A stretch of 27,647 bases of DNA from CBDUQP01 sp965369385 (GTDB taxonomy: Bacteria; Planctomycetota; Phycisphaerae; SM23-33): positions 1 through 27,647 of the forward strand of contig CBDUQP010000031.1 of NCBI GenBank assembly GCA_965369385.1, given 5' to 3'. Within the stretch, counting starts at the first letter, position 1. The number at the start of each line of letters is the position of its first letter. Below are positions 1-9,100 of this stretch, piece by piece. The translations under genes and the position numbers were made by a program. The notes beneath the pieces are model-generated. The model searched no databases, was not told the origin of the DNA, and worked only from the letters and a program-made list of their open reading frames with translations.

Positions 1-78
1 CCGTCTACTGCTCGCAAGTTCTGCTTTTAAAGCGAAGCTAATGCCTTATGAAGAAACACTTATCTCATGCCAGAAAAG

Positions 79-142
79 AATTTCGCACACGCGCAGCGAA
101 TGCAGGTGTTGTGAAAATCGGTTAGAAAAAGCGTGCGAAATT
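79..142. repeat. 10-bp perfect inverted repeat upstream of the first gene
   Basis: AATTTCGCAC at 79-88 is exactly complementary to GTGCGAAATT at 133-142, with a 44-nt spacer. The right arm lies between the candidate -35 and -10 boxes of the gene starting at 181. It could be an operator, or the stem of a structured RNA or terminator belonging to whatever lies upstream of the window. There is no T-tract after the right arm, so a simple intrinsic terminator is unlikely. Confidence 0.5.
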
Positions 143-157
143 TGTATTATCTATACT
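122..157 (+). promoter_or_regulatory. Candidate sigma70-type promoter for the 106-aa protein
   Basis: TTAGAA (122-127), a 17-bp spacer and TATTAT (145-150) form a plausible promoter; TATACT at 152-157 is an alternative -10. Either would give a short leader containing AAGGA (166-170), about 10 nt before the TTG start at 181. Confidence 0.4.
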
Positions 158-180
158 GACGTCGCAAGGAACACAGGACT

Positions 181-501
181 TTGGCCAAGTATAAACCAAT
201 CAGAGTAGGTTGTCCTCAATATGGTCAGATCGTTGGCGGGAGGTATCCCATCGGGCCTGACGGCAAGTATATGCTGCTGGAGTCGGGTGCGTTTGATGTA
301 TACCTCGTCCAGTGCGATCAATTCGGCGGGAAATGCGCCCAGACGCTCTGTGCACTGCATAAGCACAATCGGCGAGGGCCGGCGACGTGGTTCCCCGATA
401 AGGTCATGGCGATGCACGAGCCGAAGAATGTACAGCATAGCCAACTGAATGATATTCGGGTCCCGCGCGAAGATTTGGGCGATACGGATATGCTTTGCTG
501 A
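181..501 (+). CDS. Hypothetical protein, 106 aa, cysteine-containing
   Basis: I do not recognise this protein. It begins at a TTG codon preceded by AAGGA at a reasonable distance, and codon choice looks like genuine coding sequence. It is soluble in character: no signal peptide or membrane segment is visible. It has cysteines at residues 11, 45, 52, 57 and 106. C45-x6-C52-x4-C57 followed by histidines (HKH around 60-62) could make a metal site, but this is a guess. The stretch GCPQYGQIVGGRYPIGPDGKY near the N terminus is rich in Gly and aromatic residues. It is monocistronic and converges on the lytic transglycosylase gene. An overlapping minus-strand reading frame (151-444) is less convincing because it lacks a ribosome binding site. 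Confidence 0.6.
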   Translation: MAKYKPIRVGCPQYGQIVGGRYPIGPDGKYMLLESGAFDVYLVQCDQFGGKCAQTLCALHKHNRRGPATWFPDKVMAMHEPKNVQHSQLNDIRVPREDLGDTDMLC

Positions 502-523
502 CTGGCGTGTTTGCGTGGCCAGT
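501..523 (+). terminator. Weak hairpin at the stop of the 106-aa gene
   Basis: ACTGGC (501-506) pairs with GCCAGT (518-523) across an 11-nt loop, starting at the last base of the stop codon. There is no following T-run, so it is at best a weak or factor-assisted terminator between two convergent genes. Confidence 0.25.
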
Positions 524-626
524 TGCGTGGTGATTCGGTGTTCCTATAGATTACTAGATCGCGGTAACAGGTTGGCGTATAACACGTTATGGGCGGACGT
601 TGTGTAGTTGTCGCCCTACTTGAATC

Positions 627-1271
627 CTACTTTGCAGGTGGAATCTTCCAGTCTTTTCCATTCAGGATCTTCTTGCAGTATGCACGTGTTGCGGGTCCGG
701 CGTGTTTCTCGATGAGTTGCCTGGGAGACAGTTTTGCATGTTTGATGTGTAGCTTCGCCAGGCGCGTGGGTCCCATGTGATATGCACCCACAACTAGATA
801 CGCGCTTGCGCCTAGAGATTTGCGGTCTGCCAGCATCCTCAGATACGCGATGCCCACGTGCAGATTGTACTCCGGATCGAATGGATCACCCTTGGCGATA
901 CCGTACTTCTTGGCAACGTCCTTCTCCGCCGCCGGCATGATTTGCATGAGTCCCTTGGCGTGGACCTTTGATTCCGCATATTGGTTCCAACTACTTTCGG
1001 CACTGATAATATCGGATACAAAAGCTATCGGTAACTGGTATTGTGTACAGTACTTCTGTGCTATTGCACGATTGGATTCCCTGCTCTGTGTCTGTTTGCT
1101 ACGGCTATGATGATGCCAGCAAATTCCCCCAAGCACACCAGTAAAAACAAGCATGATCAGCACATTTCTGCGATTCTTGTTTCGCTGACTTCGCTTGGAT
1201 TGGAAAGGTCTCTTGCGGCGTTTGAGCCCGCTGAGGACGCGAGGCCGGTATGAATTAGGGTTATCGGACAT
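627..1271 (-). CDS. Membrane-anchored lytic transglycosylase (SLT family)
   Basis: A 214-residue peptidoglycan-cleaving enzyme. A basic N terminus (residues about 18-35, many Lys/Arg) is followed by one hydrophobic segment (about 36-52), placing the catalytic part outside the cytoplasmic membrane. The SLT fold follows from about 65. The catalytic Glu is E92 in the SAESSWN motif, with the family motifs GLMQIMP (107-113) and GAYHMGP (162-168). Lytic transglycosylases cut the MurNAc-GlcNAc bond with formation of 1,6-anhydroMurNAc. It lies 139 bp downstream of parB on the same strand, so the two may be co-transcribed, although the gap is long enough for its own promoter. No strong Shine-Dalgarno sequence precedes the ATG (GAAGAAG is the nearest purine run). 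The family is clear, the subfamily is not. Confidence 0.9.
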   Translation of the reverse strand: MSDNPNSYRPRVLSGLKRRKRPFQSKRSQRNKNRRNVLIMLVFTGVLGGICWHHHSRSKQTQSRESNRAIAQKYCTQYQLPIAFVSDIISAESSWNQYAESKVHAKGLMQIMPAAEKDVAKKYGIAKGDPFDPEYNLHVGIAYLRMLADRKSLGASAYLVVGAYHMGPTRLAKLHIKHAKLSPRQLIEKHAGPATRAYCKKILNGKDWKIPPAK

Positions 1272-1410
1272 AGAATCTTCTTCGCCTCGGTTGTGTCATG
1301 TGCCGTAGGAAGCCGATGGTCCAGACCATAGGGAACCAAGAGCGCCTCGCCAGTTTTGTGTAGATTCTTACTGGTTATATGATAAGTGGTTACAGTATTC
1401 TTGAAGCAGA

Positions 1411-2403
1411 TTAGCTTTCAATGGACAAGCCGAGCGATTGTGAGATTCTGTCGAAATCGTCGAGGCTGTAGAATTCCAGCACAATCTTTCCCGTGTGGCG
1501 TTTCTTGCCAGTCTGGATTGCCACCCGCGTTCCGACGACCTGTGTAAGTTGCTCTTCGAGGTCAAGGATGTAGGCGGGCCTGGTCTTCAGCTTAGATGTC
1601 TTGGCTGCCGCCTGGGGGTCGCCCTTGCCCTGCTCTTGGGCGACCAGCTCTTCAAGCTGCCTGACCGAAGCGCTACCGGCCGCCACTTTGCAGGCGAGCG
1701 AAAGCTGGACTTCAGGATTTCCCGCAAGCCCCGCAAGCACTTTTGCGTGCCCAAAGCTGAGGCGTCCGTCAATGAGCATCTTTTGGACATCGTCGGTTAA
1801 GTCTAGTATGCGCAAATGATTAGCTATAGTTGTGCGAGGTTCGCCCAGGCGTTCAGCTGCTTGGGCTTGTGTGAACTGGAAGCGATCGAGATAATCGCGA
1901 TACGCCCGTGCCCTGTCGACCGGGTTCAAATCTTCGCGCTGGATGTTCTCTATGATCGCCCACTCAAGCATCTGCTGCTGATCTGCATCCTTTATAACGC
2001 ACGGGACAGTTGTGAGGCCAATCTGACGGGCGGCGCGGAGTCTGCGTTCACCGGCGATGAGTACATATGGTTGGTCAGCAGCCTCATCAGAGGTTCGCAC
2101 GAGGATGAGCGGCTGGAGTATTCCCTGTTCACGGATGGACGCAGCCAGGCCGTTGAGTTCGTCGGGTTTGAATTCATGGCGAGGCTGATACGGATTGGCG
2201 GAGATGTCGCGAGTTCGTATATCGGCGGGTTTGCCGGTTTCCAGAACAGGCGAAGCCGCTTGGTCATGGGTTTGGGCAGAAGGCACGGAAATCGATTTAT
2301 GTTTGGCGGGTGTGGTTTCTTCGGTGGTGGTCGGTGTGCTGATGAGGCTGGAAAGCCCCCGCCCGAGGCGTTTCTTCTTTTGAGCGGCTTGTTTTGCTGC
2401 CAT
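1411..2403 (-). CDS. parB: Chromosome-partitioning protein ParB (Spo0J family)
   Basis: A 330-residue parS-binding CTPase clamp. The N-terminal KKRLGRGLSSLI (about 10-21) is the ParA-interacting motif. The CTP-binding/clamp domain carries NPYQPR (70-75) and GERRLRAA (118-125), followed by ENIQREDLNP (152-161). The helix-turn-helix lies around 176-200 (TQAQAAERLGEPRTTIANHLRIL), and a C-terminal dimerisation segment ends the protein. The start is well set: AAAGGAG lies 7 nt before the ATG. Two consensus parS sites lie 215-315 bp upstream, which supports the assignment. In many bacteria parA sits immediately upstream; here the upstream neighbour is asnB, so ParA must be encoded elsewhere or be absent. 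Family assignment is secure. Confidence 0.97.
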   Translation of the reverse strand: MAAKQAAQKKKRLGRGLSSLISTPTTTEETTPAKHKSISVPSAQTHDQAASPVLETGKPADIRTRDISANPYQPRHEFKPDELNGLAASIREQGILQPLILVRTSDEAADQPYVLIAGERRLRAARQIGLTTVPCVIKDADQQQMLEWAIIENIQREDLNPVDRARAYRDYLDRFQFTQAQAAERLGEPRTTIANHLRILDLTDDVQKMLIDGRLSFGHAKVLAGLAGNPEVQLSLACKVAAGSASVRQLEELVAQEQGKGDPQAAAKTSKLKTRPAYILDLEEQLTQVVGTRVAIQTGKKRHTGKIVLEFYSLDDFDRISQSLGLSIES

Positions 2404-2617
2404 AATCGGACTCCTTTCCCTGTAGAAGACGAAATAGATCGTCTGTGGCTGTTAAATACGGGTGGCTGACACGGAGGCGTAAGCAGCTTGCCCATAAGCT
2501 TCAGGGGTGAAGATACCCGAAGATTGGCGGCAAATGCAAGGAGAAGCGGAAATATGATGTGATGAAAGGGTATTTGGACATTTTGTCGGGGTGAGTGAAA
2601 GAGGATGAGGATGGGAT

Positions 2618-2633
2618 TGTTCCACGTGGAACA
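2618..2633. promoter_or_regulatory. parS centromere-like site 1
   Basis: TGTTCCACGTGGAACA is a perfect palindrome that differs from the classical Bacillus parS (TGTTTCACGTGAAACA) only at the symmetric C/G pair, a common natural variant. It lies 215 bp upstream of parB. Confidence 0.93.
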
Positions 2634-2701
2634 GGGAAATCGCTGCATTGCGGAGTTTCTCAGCGGATGGGCGATTGGGTGGGCTGGTCAGGAAGAAGAG
2701 A

Positions 2702-2717
2702 TGTTCCACGTGGAACA
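2702..2717. promoter_or_regulatory. parS centromere-like site 2
   Basis: An identical copy of the 16-bp palindrome. Its centre is 84 bp from that of the first site, eight helical turns at 10.5 bp, so both face the same side of the DNA. It ends 17 bp before the asnB stop codon. Confidence 0.93.
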
Positions 2718-2734
2718 ATTTGTGAAGGAGACGC

Positions 2735-4639
2735 TCAGTCGGCTTCCAGGGGGAACTTCTGAAGCCATTTTGCCAGCACAAGCATTGCCCAAAGCCGGTG
2801 ACGGTGATCTGCCTTGCCGGAAACATGATCGTTTATCAGACCAGCCACCGCTTCGGGGTGGAAAATGCCAACACCATCCATCGCAGGAGTTAAAAGTGTT
2901 TCCTGAAGCTCTGGCTTCAACTCTTCACGAAGCCAGTCGCCCAAGGGAACGCCAAATCCCTTCTTGGGACGCCGGAAGACTTCCGGTGGCAGGAGATCGC
3001 CGAATGCGTCGCGAAGGATTGATTTGCCGCTGCCACGCTTGCCCGGTACCTTCAGATCTGCCGGAAGGGCGAGACCTAACGAAACCACGTTATGGTCCAG
3101 GAAGGGGGCTCGGAGTTCAAGCGAGGCCGCCATCGAAGCAATATCGGTCTTCACCAGAATGTCGTCTGGCAAATACGTCATCAAATCATGATGCTGGCTG
3201 TAAGCTACCTCGTCGGGAAGATCCTGGGATTCATACAAATTACAGAACCATTCTTCAACTCCTTGAGGCGATAACCCGGCAAAGAGATCAGGTCGGACAA
3301 GACGCTCCAGATCGTTCGAAAGAAACAGGCCACGGTACATAAGATATTGTAGAGCAGGGGGATACGGTAATCCATCGGCAAAACGGGCTAACCTCCGCAA
3401 CCGGTTACGTTCATTCTTGGGAGCCACGAATCTGGCAATCGTGCCCGCAAGACGCATCGCGAAATAGCCGGCCGCGCCTAACTGCGACGCCAGCTTCATC
3501 GCTCGGTACCGATCGTATCCAGCGAATACCTCGTCGCCGCCATCACCGGCCAACGCGACGGTGACATGTTCTCTCGCCTGGCTACATATAAGGTATGTGG
3601 GCAGGGCACTCGAATCGGCAAACGGCTCGTCATATTGAGAGATAATCCGGTCTATTGCGCCGTTAACTTCTGGATGAATAAGCAGTTCGGTGTGCAGTGT
3701 CCCGCAGTGTGCAGCGGTGGCGGCAGCGGCGGGACGTTCGTCGAATTCGTTTTGTGCAAAACCCGCAGTAAAAGTCCGCACGCCGCCGGTCTTGCCAGCC
3801 AGCTCAGCCATTACCGCCACGATTATCGATGAGTCGACTCCGCCGCTCAACAGTGCACCCAGGGGAACATCGCTCAAAAGCCGGCTGCCAATGGCATCAG
3901 TCACTTTCGTACGGACCATGTCGACGAGGGTATCGCGGCTGGTTGGCAGGTCGTCAATCAGAGGCTGCCAGTAGCGTGTTTGCTCAGCATCCGCCGGGCC
4001 AAATTGCAGGGAGTGTGCGGGAAGCAACTTGGATATCCCGCGCCAGGCGGTGAGCGGAGCGGGAATGTAACCCAATGTGAGATAATAGCTTATGGCAGCC
4101 GGGTCTACGTGCGGGCGCACTTGGGGGTGGGCGAGAAGGGCCTTTGCCTCGCTGGCAAACGCGATGCGATCGTTCAAGATAGCATACCAGAGAGGTTTCT
4201 GCCCGAGTCTGTCGCGAGCGAGGAAGAGCGTCTGGTCGCGAGAGTCATAGAGAGCAAAGGCAAACATTCCGTTCAATTGTGAGAGCATCTTGGGACCGTC
4301 GCTCTGCCACAGGGCCGGAAGCACTTCGGTGTCACCGTGTGTGGAGAATTCAAATCCCTGCGATGACAAGTTGGCGCGAAGTCGCTGGAAATTGTAGATC
4401 TCGCCATTAAACGCTACGGTGCAGGCACCATCTGCAGAAGACATTGGCTGATGGGAGTGAGCTAGGTCAACTACGCTGAGCCGTCGAAATGCCATCGCGC
4501 ACCGGCGGTCGGCCGAGATAAACGCTCCTGTATCGTCAGGGCCACGATGAGAAAGCCGCCCCGCCATCTTTTCGACGGTGTCAAGGTCGGCAGCGGCCGG
4601 GAAACCAGCCAGGATGTATTCGCCAGCGAATCCGCACAT
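2735..4639 (-). CDS. asnB: Asparagine synthase (glutamine-hydrolysing)
   Basis: A 634-residue class II enzyme making asparagine from aspartate, ATP and glutamine. The N-terminal Ntn glutaminase domain starts with Cys2 (MCGFAGEY), the nucleophile after Met removal, with HRGPDD (31-36) and FNGEIYN (77-83) downstream. The synthetase domain carries the ATP pyrophosphatase P-loop SGGVDSS (265-271) and continues to the C terminus. The start must be the ATG at 4639, because an upstream in-frame GTG at 4645 would add two residues and bury the essential N-terminal Cys. No Shine-Dalgarno sequence precedes this ATG; instead a -35/-10 pair lies directly upstream. Such long AsnB proteins are often linked to glycan or peptide modification, but nothing in the neighbourhood points that way here. 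It is divergent from the dUTPase-like gene. Confidence 0.96.
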   Translation of the reverse strand: MCGFAGEYILAGFPAAADLDTVEKMAGRLSHRGPDDTGAFISADRRCAMAFRRLSVVDLAHSHQPMSSADGACTVAFNGEIYNFQRLRANLSSQGFEFSTHGDTEVLPALWQSDGPKMLSQLNGMFAFALYDSRDQTLFLARDRLGQKPLWYAILNDRIAFASEAKALLAHPQVRPHVDPAAISYYLTLGYIPAPLTAWRGISKLLPAHSLQFGPADAEQTRYWQPLIDDLPTSRDTLVDMVRTKVTDAIGSRLLSDVPLGALLSGGVDSSIIVAVMAELAGKTGGVRTFTAGFAQNEFDERPAAAATAAHCGTLHTELLIHPEVNGAIDRIISQYDEPFADSSALPTYLICSQAREHVTVALAGDGGDEVFAGYDRYRAMKLASQLGAAGYFAMRLAGTIARFVAPKNERNRLRRLARFADGLPYPPALQYLMYRGLFLSNDLERLVRPDLFAGLSPQGVEEWFCNLYESQDLPDEVAYSQHHDLMTYLPDDILVKTDIASMAASLELRAPFLDHNVVSLGLALPADLKVPGKRGSGKSILRDAFGDLLPPEVFRRPKKGFGVPLGDWLREELKPELQETLLTPAMDGVGIFHPEAVAGLINDHVSGKADHRHRLWAMLVLAKWLQKFPLEAD

Positions 4640-4645
4640 GTGCAC

Positions 4646-4674
4646 ATCTTACCAAAGCGAGGCGGTGCTGTCAG
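4646..4674 (-). promoter_or_regulatory. Candidate leaderless promoter of asnB
   Basis: On the minus strand, CTGACA (4669-4674), a 17-bp spacer and TAAGAT (4646-4651) are followed by six nucleotides and then the ATG. Transcription would start at or next to the A of the start codon, giving a leaderless mRNA. This is notable because the start codon is fixed independently by the catalytic Cys2. Confidence 0.5.
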
Positions 4675-4823
4675 GCAAGCGATTTAGTCTTGTTGTGTCG
4701 ACGTTCGCGATGAACAGGATCCCAGCCACGAAACCGCGTGAGTTTCGATTGGCAAACAGGTATAAATATTCTTCAGCGACATACCAACGGTTGGATAAGC
4801 AAAGCAATAAGGCGTCGAAAACA

Positions 4824-5300
4824 ATGAACGATAATGCGATAGATTCACTGGAAGCAATCTGGCCTCTGCAAGCCGAACTGAACAAGCGAGCGGGTTTTGA
4901 TACCGCGGGAATCGGCGGCAAACTCACATGCGCCGAAGGCGACGGCAGTTTGCCTGAAGAGGGCGGGGTCCGAACAGAGGTCGGCAAGGCGCTGAAAAAC
5001 TATCTCGACGCGATGGCGTCGGAGTGTCACGAACTGCAGGAATGCCTGAGCTGGAAGCATTGGTATCGTGAAGCCAAAGAGGGCAGGCAGTACGAATTGC
5101 AGGATATCCAGAACGCCAGAGTCGAAGTGACTGACATGTTGTTCTTCCTGGTGAGCATGGCTCAGTTGCTCGGATTGGAGCCGGAAGATCTCTACCGTCT
5201 GTACGCCAAGAAACTCGGCATCAATCACAATCGGCAGGATGAAGATCGCAGCCAGGCAGAACACTCATCGCACGAAGATGAAAATCGCGATGTTGTGTGA
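4824..5300 (+). CDS. Dimeric-type dUTPase / MazG-like NTP pyrophosphatase
   Basis: A 158-residue all-alpha nucleotide pyrophosphatase. The motif order matches dimeric dUTPases: ExxE at 67-70 (ECHE), LSWKHWY (75-81), ExxD at 101-104 (EVTD) in a hydrophobic helix, and the closing KLGINHNRQD (130-139). These acidic residues bind Mg2+, and such enzymes hydrolyse dUTP to dUMP and PPi, keeping uracil out of DNA and supplying dUMP for dTMP synthesis. The last 20 residues are acidic and polar and probably disordered. The ATG at 4824 is preferred because homology begins just after it; the frame stays open upstream to 4578, but that part overlaps asnB. Substrate specificity (dUTP or another dNTP) cannot be settled from sequence alone. 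Confidence 0.85.
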   Translation: MNDNAIDSLEAIWPLQAELNKRAGFDTAGIGGKLTCAEGDGSLPEEGGVRTEVGKALKNYLDAMASECHELQECLSWKHWYREAKEGRQYELQDIQNARVEVTDMLFFLVSMAQLLGLEPEDLYRLYAKKLGINHNRQDEDRSQAEHSSHEDENRDVV

Positions 5301-5321
5301 GCGAGTGTTTTGTGAATTCAG

Positions 5322-5343
5322 TTCAGATCGTTTTCAGATCGTT
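5322..5343 (+). repeat. Two tandem copies of an 11-bp repeat
   Basis: TTCAGATCGTT occurs twice back to back (5322-5332 and 5333-5343) in the 129-bp gap between the convergent dUTPase-like and nth genes. No function is apparent; replication slippage is the simplest explanation. Confidence 0.7.
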
Positions 5344-5429
5344 ACCACCCTTCGGGTAGCGGGCCGAAGTCATTGCAAAATCCAAAGGCCAAAAAGAAGC
5401 TGGGAATGCTCTGGAGTTTCAATGGGATG

Positions 5430-6080
5430 CTAAATCTCAGCCGATGGGCACAGATGGTTGATAGGGCAGTTGGGGCAGTCGGGTTTGCGAGCCTTGCAAA
5501 ACGCGCGGCCGTGAAATACGAGCAAGTGTGAAAACAATCCCCAGTCTTCCTGCCCAACGAGTTTCATCAAATCTTGTTCGATCTTGTCGGGGTTGGTTTC
5601 TTTGGACAGCGCCAGTTTGCCCGACAGGCGTTTTACATGCGTATCGACAACTACGCCTACGTTCACGCCAAACGCATTAGACAAAACAACGTTGGCGGTT
5701 TTTCTTGCGACTCCGGGCAAGGACAGCAGTTGAGGCATTGTCTGTGGAACTTGGCCGCCGAACTCAGAGACGATTCTTTCGCAGGCACCGCGGATGTTCT
5801 TGGCTTTGTTTCTAAAGAAACCGGTCGAATGTATTTCCTGTTCGAGTTCTTCCTGATCGGACTGTGCGAAATCGGCGGCGGTGGGGTAGTGGGCGAACAG
5901 GGTGGGCGTGACGATATTCACGCGTTTGTCAGTGCATTGTGCTGACAGGATAGTAGCGATGAGCAACTGCAGCGGATCGGTGTGTATGAGAGTGCAGACC
6001 ACATCGGGATAGGTATCTTTCAGGATGCCGGTGATCTGATTGGTGCGCAGTGTTCTTTTCGAAAATGATTCTCTGGGCAT
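5430..6080 (-). CDS. nth: Endonuclease III (DNA glycosylase/AP lyase)
   Basis: A 216-residue base-excision repair enzyme that removes oxidised pyrimidines and cleaves at AP sites. The helix-hairpin-helix LPGVARKTANVV (121-132) contains the catalytic Lys K127, and D146 in VVDTHVKR is the catalytic Asp. The C-terminal Fe-S loop is complete: C195-x6-C202-x2-C205-x5-C211. Length and motif spacing match the E. coli family. The ATG at 6080 is only 31 nt from the stop of the upstream 2-oxoacid oxidoreductase fusion on the same strand, so the two are probably co-transcribed. No strong Shine-Dalgarno sequence is visible, only AAGG about 12 nt upstream. Confidence 0.97.
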   Translation of the reverse strand: MPRESFSKRTLRTNQITGILKDTYPDVVCTLIHTDPLQLLIATILSAQCTDKRVNIVTPTLFAHYPTAADFAQSDQEELEQEIHSTGFFRNKAKNIRGACERIVSEFGGQVPQTMPQLLSLPGVARKTANVVLSNAFGVNVGVVVDTHVKRLSGKLALSKETNPDKIEQDLMKLVGQEDWGLFSHLLVFHGRAFCKARKPDCPNCPINHLCPSAEI

Positions 6081-6111
6081 CTTGCGATCGGCCTTCAGCG
6101 GCTTAGGTGGT

Positions 6112-9100
6112 TCACGAAAGATATTCGTCTATACGTGCTGCCGCTTTTCTTCCATCGGCAATTGCGCCGGCTACGAGCGCCGGGCCGGTGGCCACATCGC
6201 CGGCTACGAACACTCCCGGTTGTGAAGTCTGGCAATACTCGACGCGCGGGAGGTTGTTAGCGCCCAGCGCCAGGTCAAAGGCGTCAGTCAGGGTCGGGTC
6301 CATATGGGATTCGAAACCGACAGCCAGCAGGACCATCTCGGCAGGCACGTCGAAGTTCGTCCGCGGGATTTCAGACATTTCCTTCTTGTTGCAGAACCTC
6401 TGCCACTTCACCTGCACTGCCGTGACCGCATGCACATGATGGTTACCGAGAAACGCCTTGGCTATGGTCGACCAGCGAGTTTGTGCCTTGTCATCGCGCT
6501 TGTGTGTCGGGTTGGTGGCGACATCCGCTTTGTCGAGCAGTTCAAGTTGCGTTACTGTGGCGGCGCCCTGTTTTATAGCGGTATCCACGCAGTCGGCTCC
6601 GGTGTCGCCGCCGCCGATTACCACAACATTCAGCCCTTGTGCACTGATTTCCTTCATGTCACCCGGCAGGCCAGCGTCGTTGCGGAGGTTCTCTTGACGC
6701 AGGTAATCCAGTGCGAAGTGAATGCCGGTCAGATTCCTGCCATGGATGTCGAGGTCACGCGGCGATACCGCACCGGCTGCGATGCAGACGGCGTCAAAGT
6801 CATTGCGAATCTCGTCGGCGGATATATCCAGGCCGACGCACTTGTTCGTCTCGAACACAATGTCTTCTGCGATGAGTTGCTTTATGCGTCTGTCGAGGAG
6901 CGTTTTGTCCAGACGGAAGTTGGGTATGCCATATCGAAGCAAACCGCCGGGCTTGTCATCCTTCTCGAAAACGGTAACGCTGTGGCCTTTGCGGGCAAGT
7001 TGTTGGGCGGTTGCCAGCGCGGCCGGCCCTGATCCGATAATCGCAACGGCCTTGCCAGTCTTGTCCTTGGCGCGCTGTGGTCTGATCCAGCCTTCGGAGA
7101 ATCCACGTTCAACGATCTGACGCTCGATATCCTTGATTCTCAGCGGATAGATGTTCTTCGCATTCTTGCAAGCAGTTTGGCAAGGTGCGGGACATATGGC
7201 TCCGGTGAATTCGGGGAAGTTATTCGTCGAGTGCAATTCGTCGAGTGCTTCTTGCCACTGATCGCGATTGCTTAGGTCTATCCAGTCGGGGATTTCATTT
7301 TTCAGCGGGCAACCATCTTCCTTGCACAGGGGATTGATGCACTTCAAGCAGGGCGGCGATTGCAGCACTGCAAGTTGCCGGTCGTACTCGGAATCGCTTT
7401 TGGGATCGAAGTTCTCAATCAGCTCCATATATGCTGCGAGATAGGTGTTTTCCTTGCGGTTCCAGCCGGGCAAGATATTTCGCAACCAAGTCATTCGCTT
7501 GGTGATTTTTAGAACCCATGACGGGAGGCCGAAATGAACATGCTTGTCCTTGCCGCGATGCCTCCGGTTGAAGTGCATCATGTGGCGATAGATGATGCGG
7601 TCGCCGTTGGCAGGGTTCACGTTGTACTTCACGCGATCCCGGGCCATCTTCTCGCCGCTGGTCGCCAGCTCGGCTATGTAGAAAATATCTTTCGTCAGTA
7701 TCGCCGATGCAAGGGTTTTGATGACTGAGGCGGTAGCTTCGAAATTGTGGTTCGAGCTGTCCTTGTCGTAAATGGCGATGATTGCATCTGTATACTTTTT
7801 GGCGTATTCCAGGCCGCCCCATCGCATCGCGTCATAAGCCCGTATTACGATATCGCGTTTGAGAGATTCAGAAAGTTCGTTAGTTTTGCTGATGGTCTGG
7901 CAGACAAGCTCGCGCAATTGCCGGCCTCGCTCCTGTCCGCTTCTGTATCTGCGGATCGTCCAGCGAAGTTTATCTTCGAGGGTTTCTCGCCATCCGGTGC
8001 GGGTGGGCGGACCTTGGAAGAGGTCCGGGTCTGTCACGAACTTTCGGCCCATATTGAACGCGTACATGTTCTTTCGGAAGTCGGCCTTGATGGAGTCCTT
8101 CATTGCCCAGGCTATCGAGTGCATCGATACGGGAATGAGCCCCTTCTGGAATGCGAATCCGAGCATCATGGTGTTCGCATACAATTTCGAGCCGAGATAC
8201 TTCTCACAGATGCGCGAGATATTGCGGGCCATGTAATCATCGCTCTTGGTGTAGCGATGGATCGTTTCTTCCAGTTGGTCCACATCGAAATCTTCGCGAC
8301 CCATTATGCCGCTTATGGTCTGGATCTTGTCGGTATTTATGACCGCAGCGGTTCTGTCGCTTGAGGCCACTCGCATCCTACCGCCGGGATTCAACACGTG
8401 GGCAGCTTCGAGAACGTCTATTCCCAGAAGAACGTCCGCCTTGCCGTAAGGTATCGCGGCGGTGATAGGGCAATTTTTGAAGTTGAACAAGATCTGGCTG
8501 ACGACGCCACCGTTACGAATCGCCAGGCCCTTCTTGTCGATGAATTCGACATCGTATCCTTCTTTGTGCCCGGCACGAATGATGATGCTCGTAAGCATCG
8601 CTATGCCCATTCCGCCAAATCCAGCCAGGCAGCATCGCCAGATATCATCAAGCGGAGGCATGACCGGCTCGGGAATGTTATCGAGATGGAGTTCGGGAAC
8701 CTTGGATTTTGGCGGCCTCTTGCGTTTGACGGTTATGTGCTCGAAACTGCAGCATGCGCCGATTCGCTCGCACGCACCATCGGTAACGCACCATGTTACA
8801 TCCGTGTCTATCTTCAGGCCGTAATCGGTCTCAACATGCTTCAGCCCGGTGCAGCCGGTGAGTTCGGCACATGCAAGGCAGAATTTGCATATATCCTGGT
8901 TCACGTTCGTGTGTTGCTGCGAAGGCAGATAACCAAGTTGTTTTCTGATCGCTCGCTCGCCACGTCGCCTTCTTCTGGTGCGAGTTATGGCGCATTCCTT
9001 GTCGGCGATGATAACTTTCACGCCATCGCTAAGGAAAGTGTGCTCCAGAAGCTTGCGATATTCGTCACGCTGCTCCGGATTCACGCGGACTATCGGGGTG

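Larger units (their letters stand above)
2404..2734. other. 331-bp intergenic region carrying two parS sites
   Basis: Between the parB start and the asnB stop. It holds the parB ribosome binding site and two perfect 16-bp parS palindromes. Open frames crossing it (such as 2605-3342 on the plus strand) run far into asnB antisense and look spurious. I see no convincing parB promoter hexamers and no terminator hairpin with a T-run for asnB. Confidence 0.6.

Noticed and set aside
151..444. Minus-strand frame opposite the 106-aa gene
   Set aside because: No ribosome site or recognisable domain; the plus-strand frame has a better start and coding character.
2605..3342. Long plus-strand open frame of 245 codons
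   Set aside because: It runs antisense through asnB, crosses both parS sites, has no ribosome binding site and shows no family resemblance.
4640..4645. GTG at 4645 as the asnB start
   Set aside because: It would place two residues before the Met-Cys and abolish the required N-terminal cysteine.
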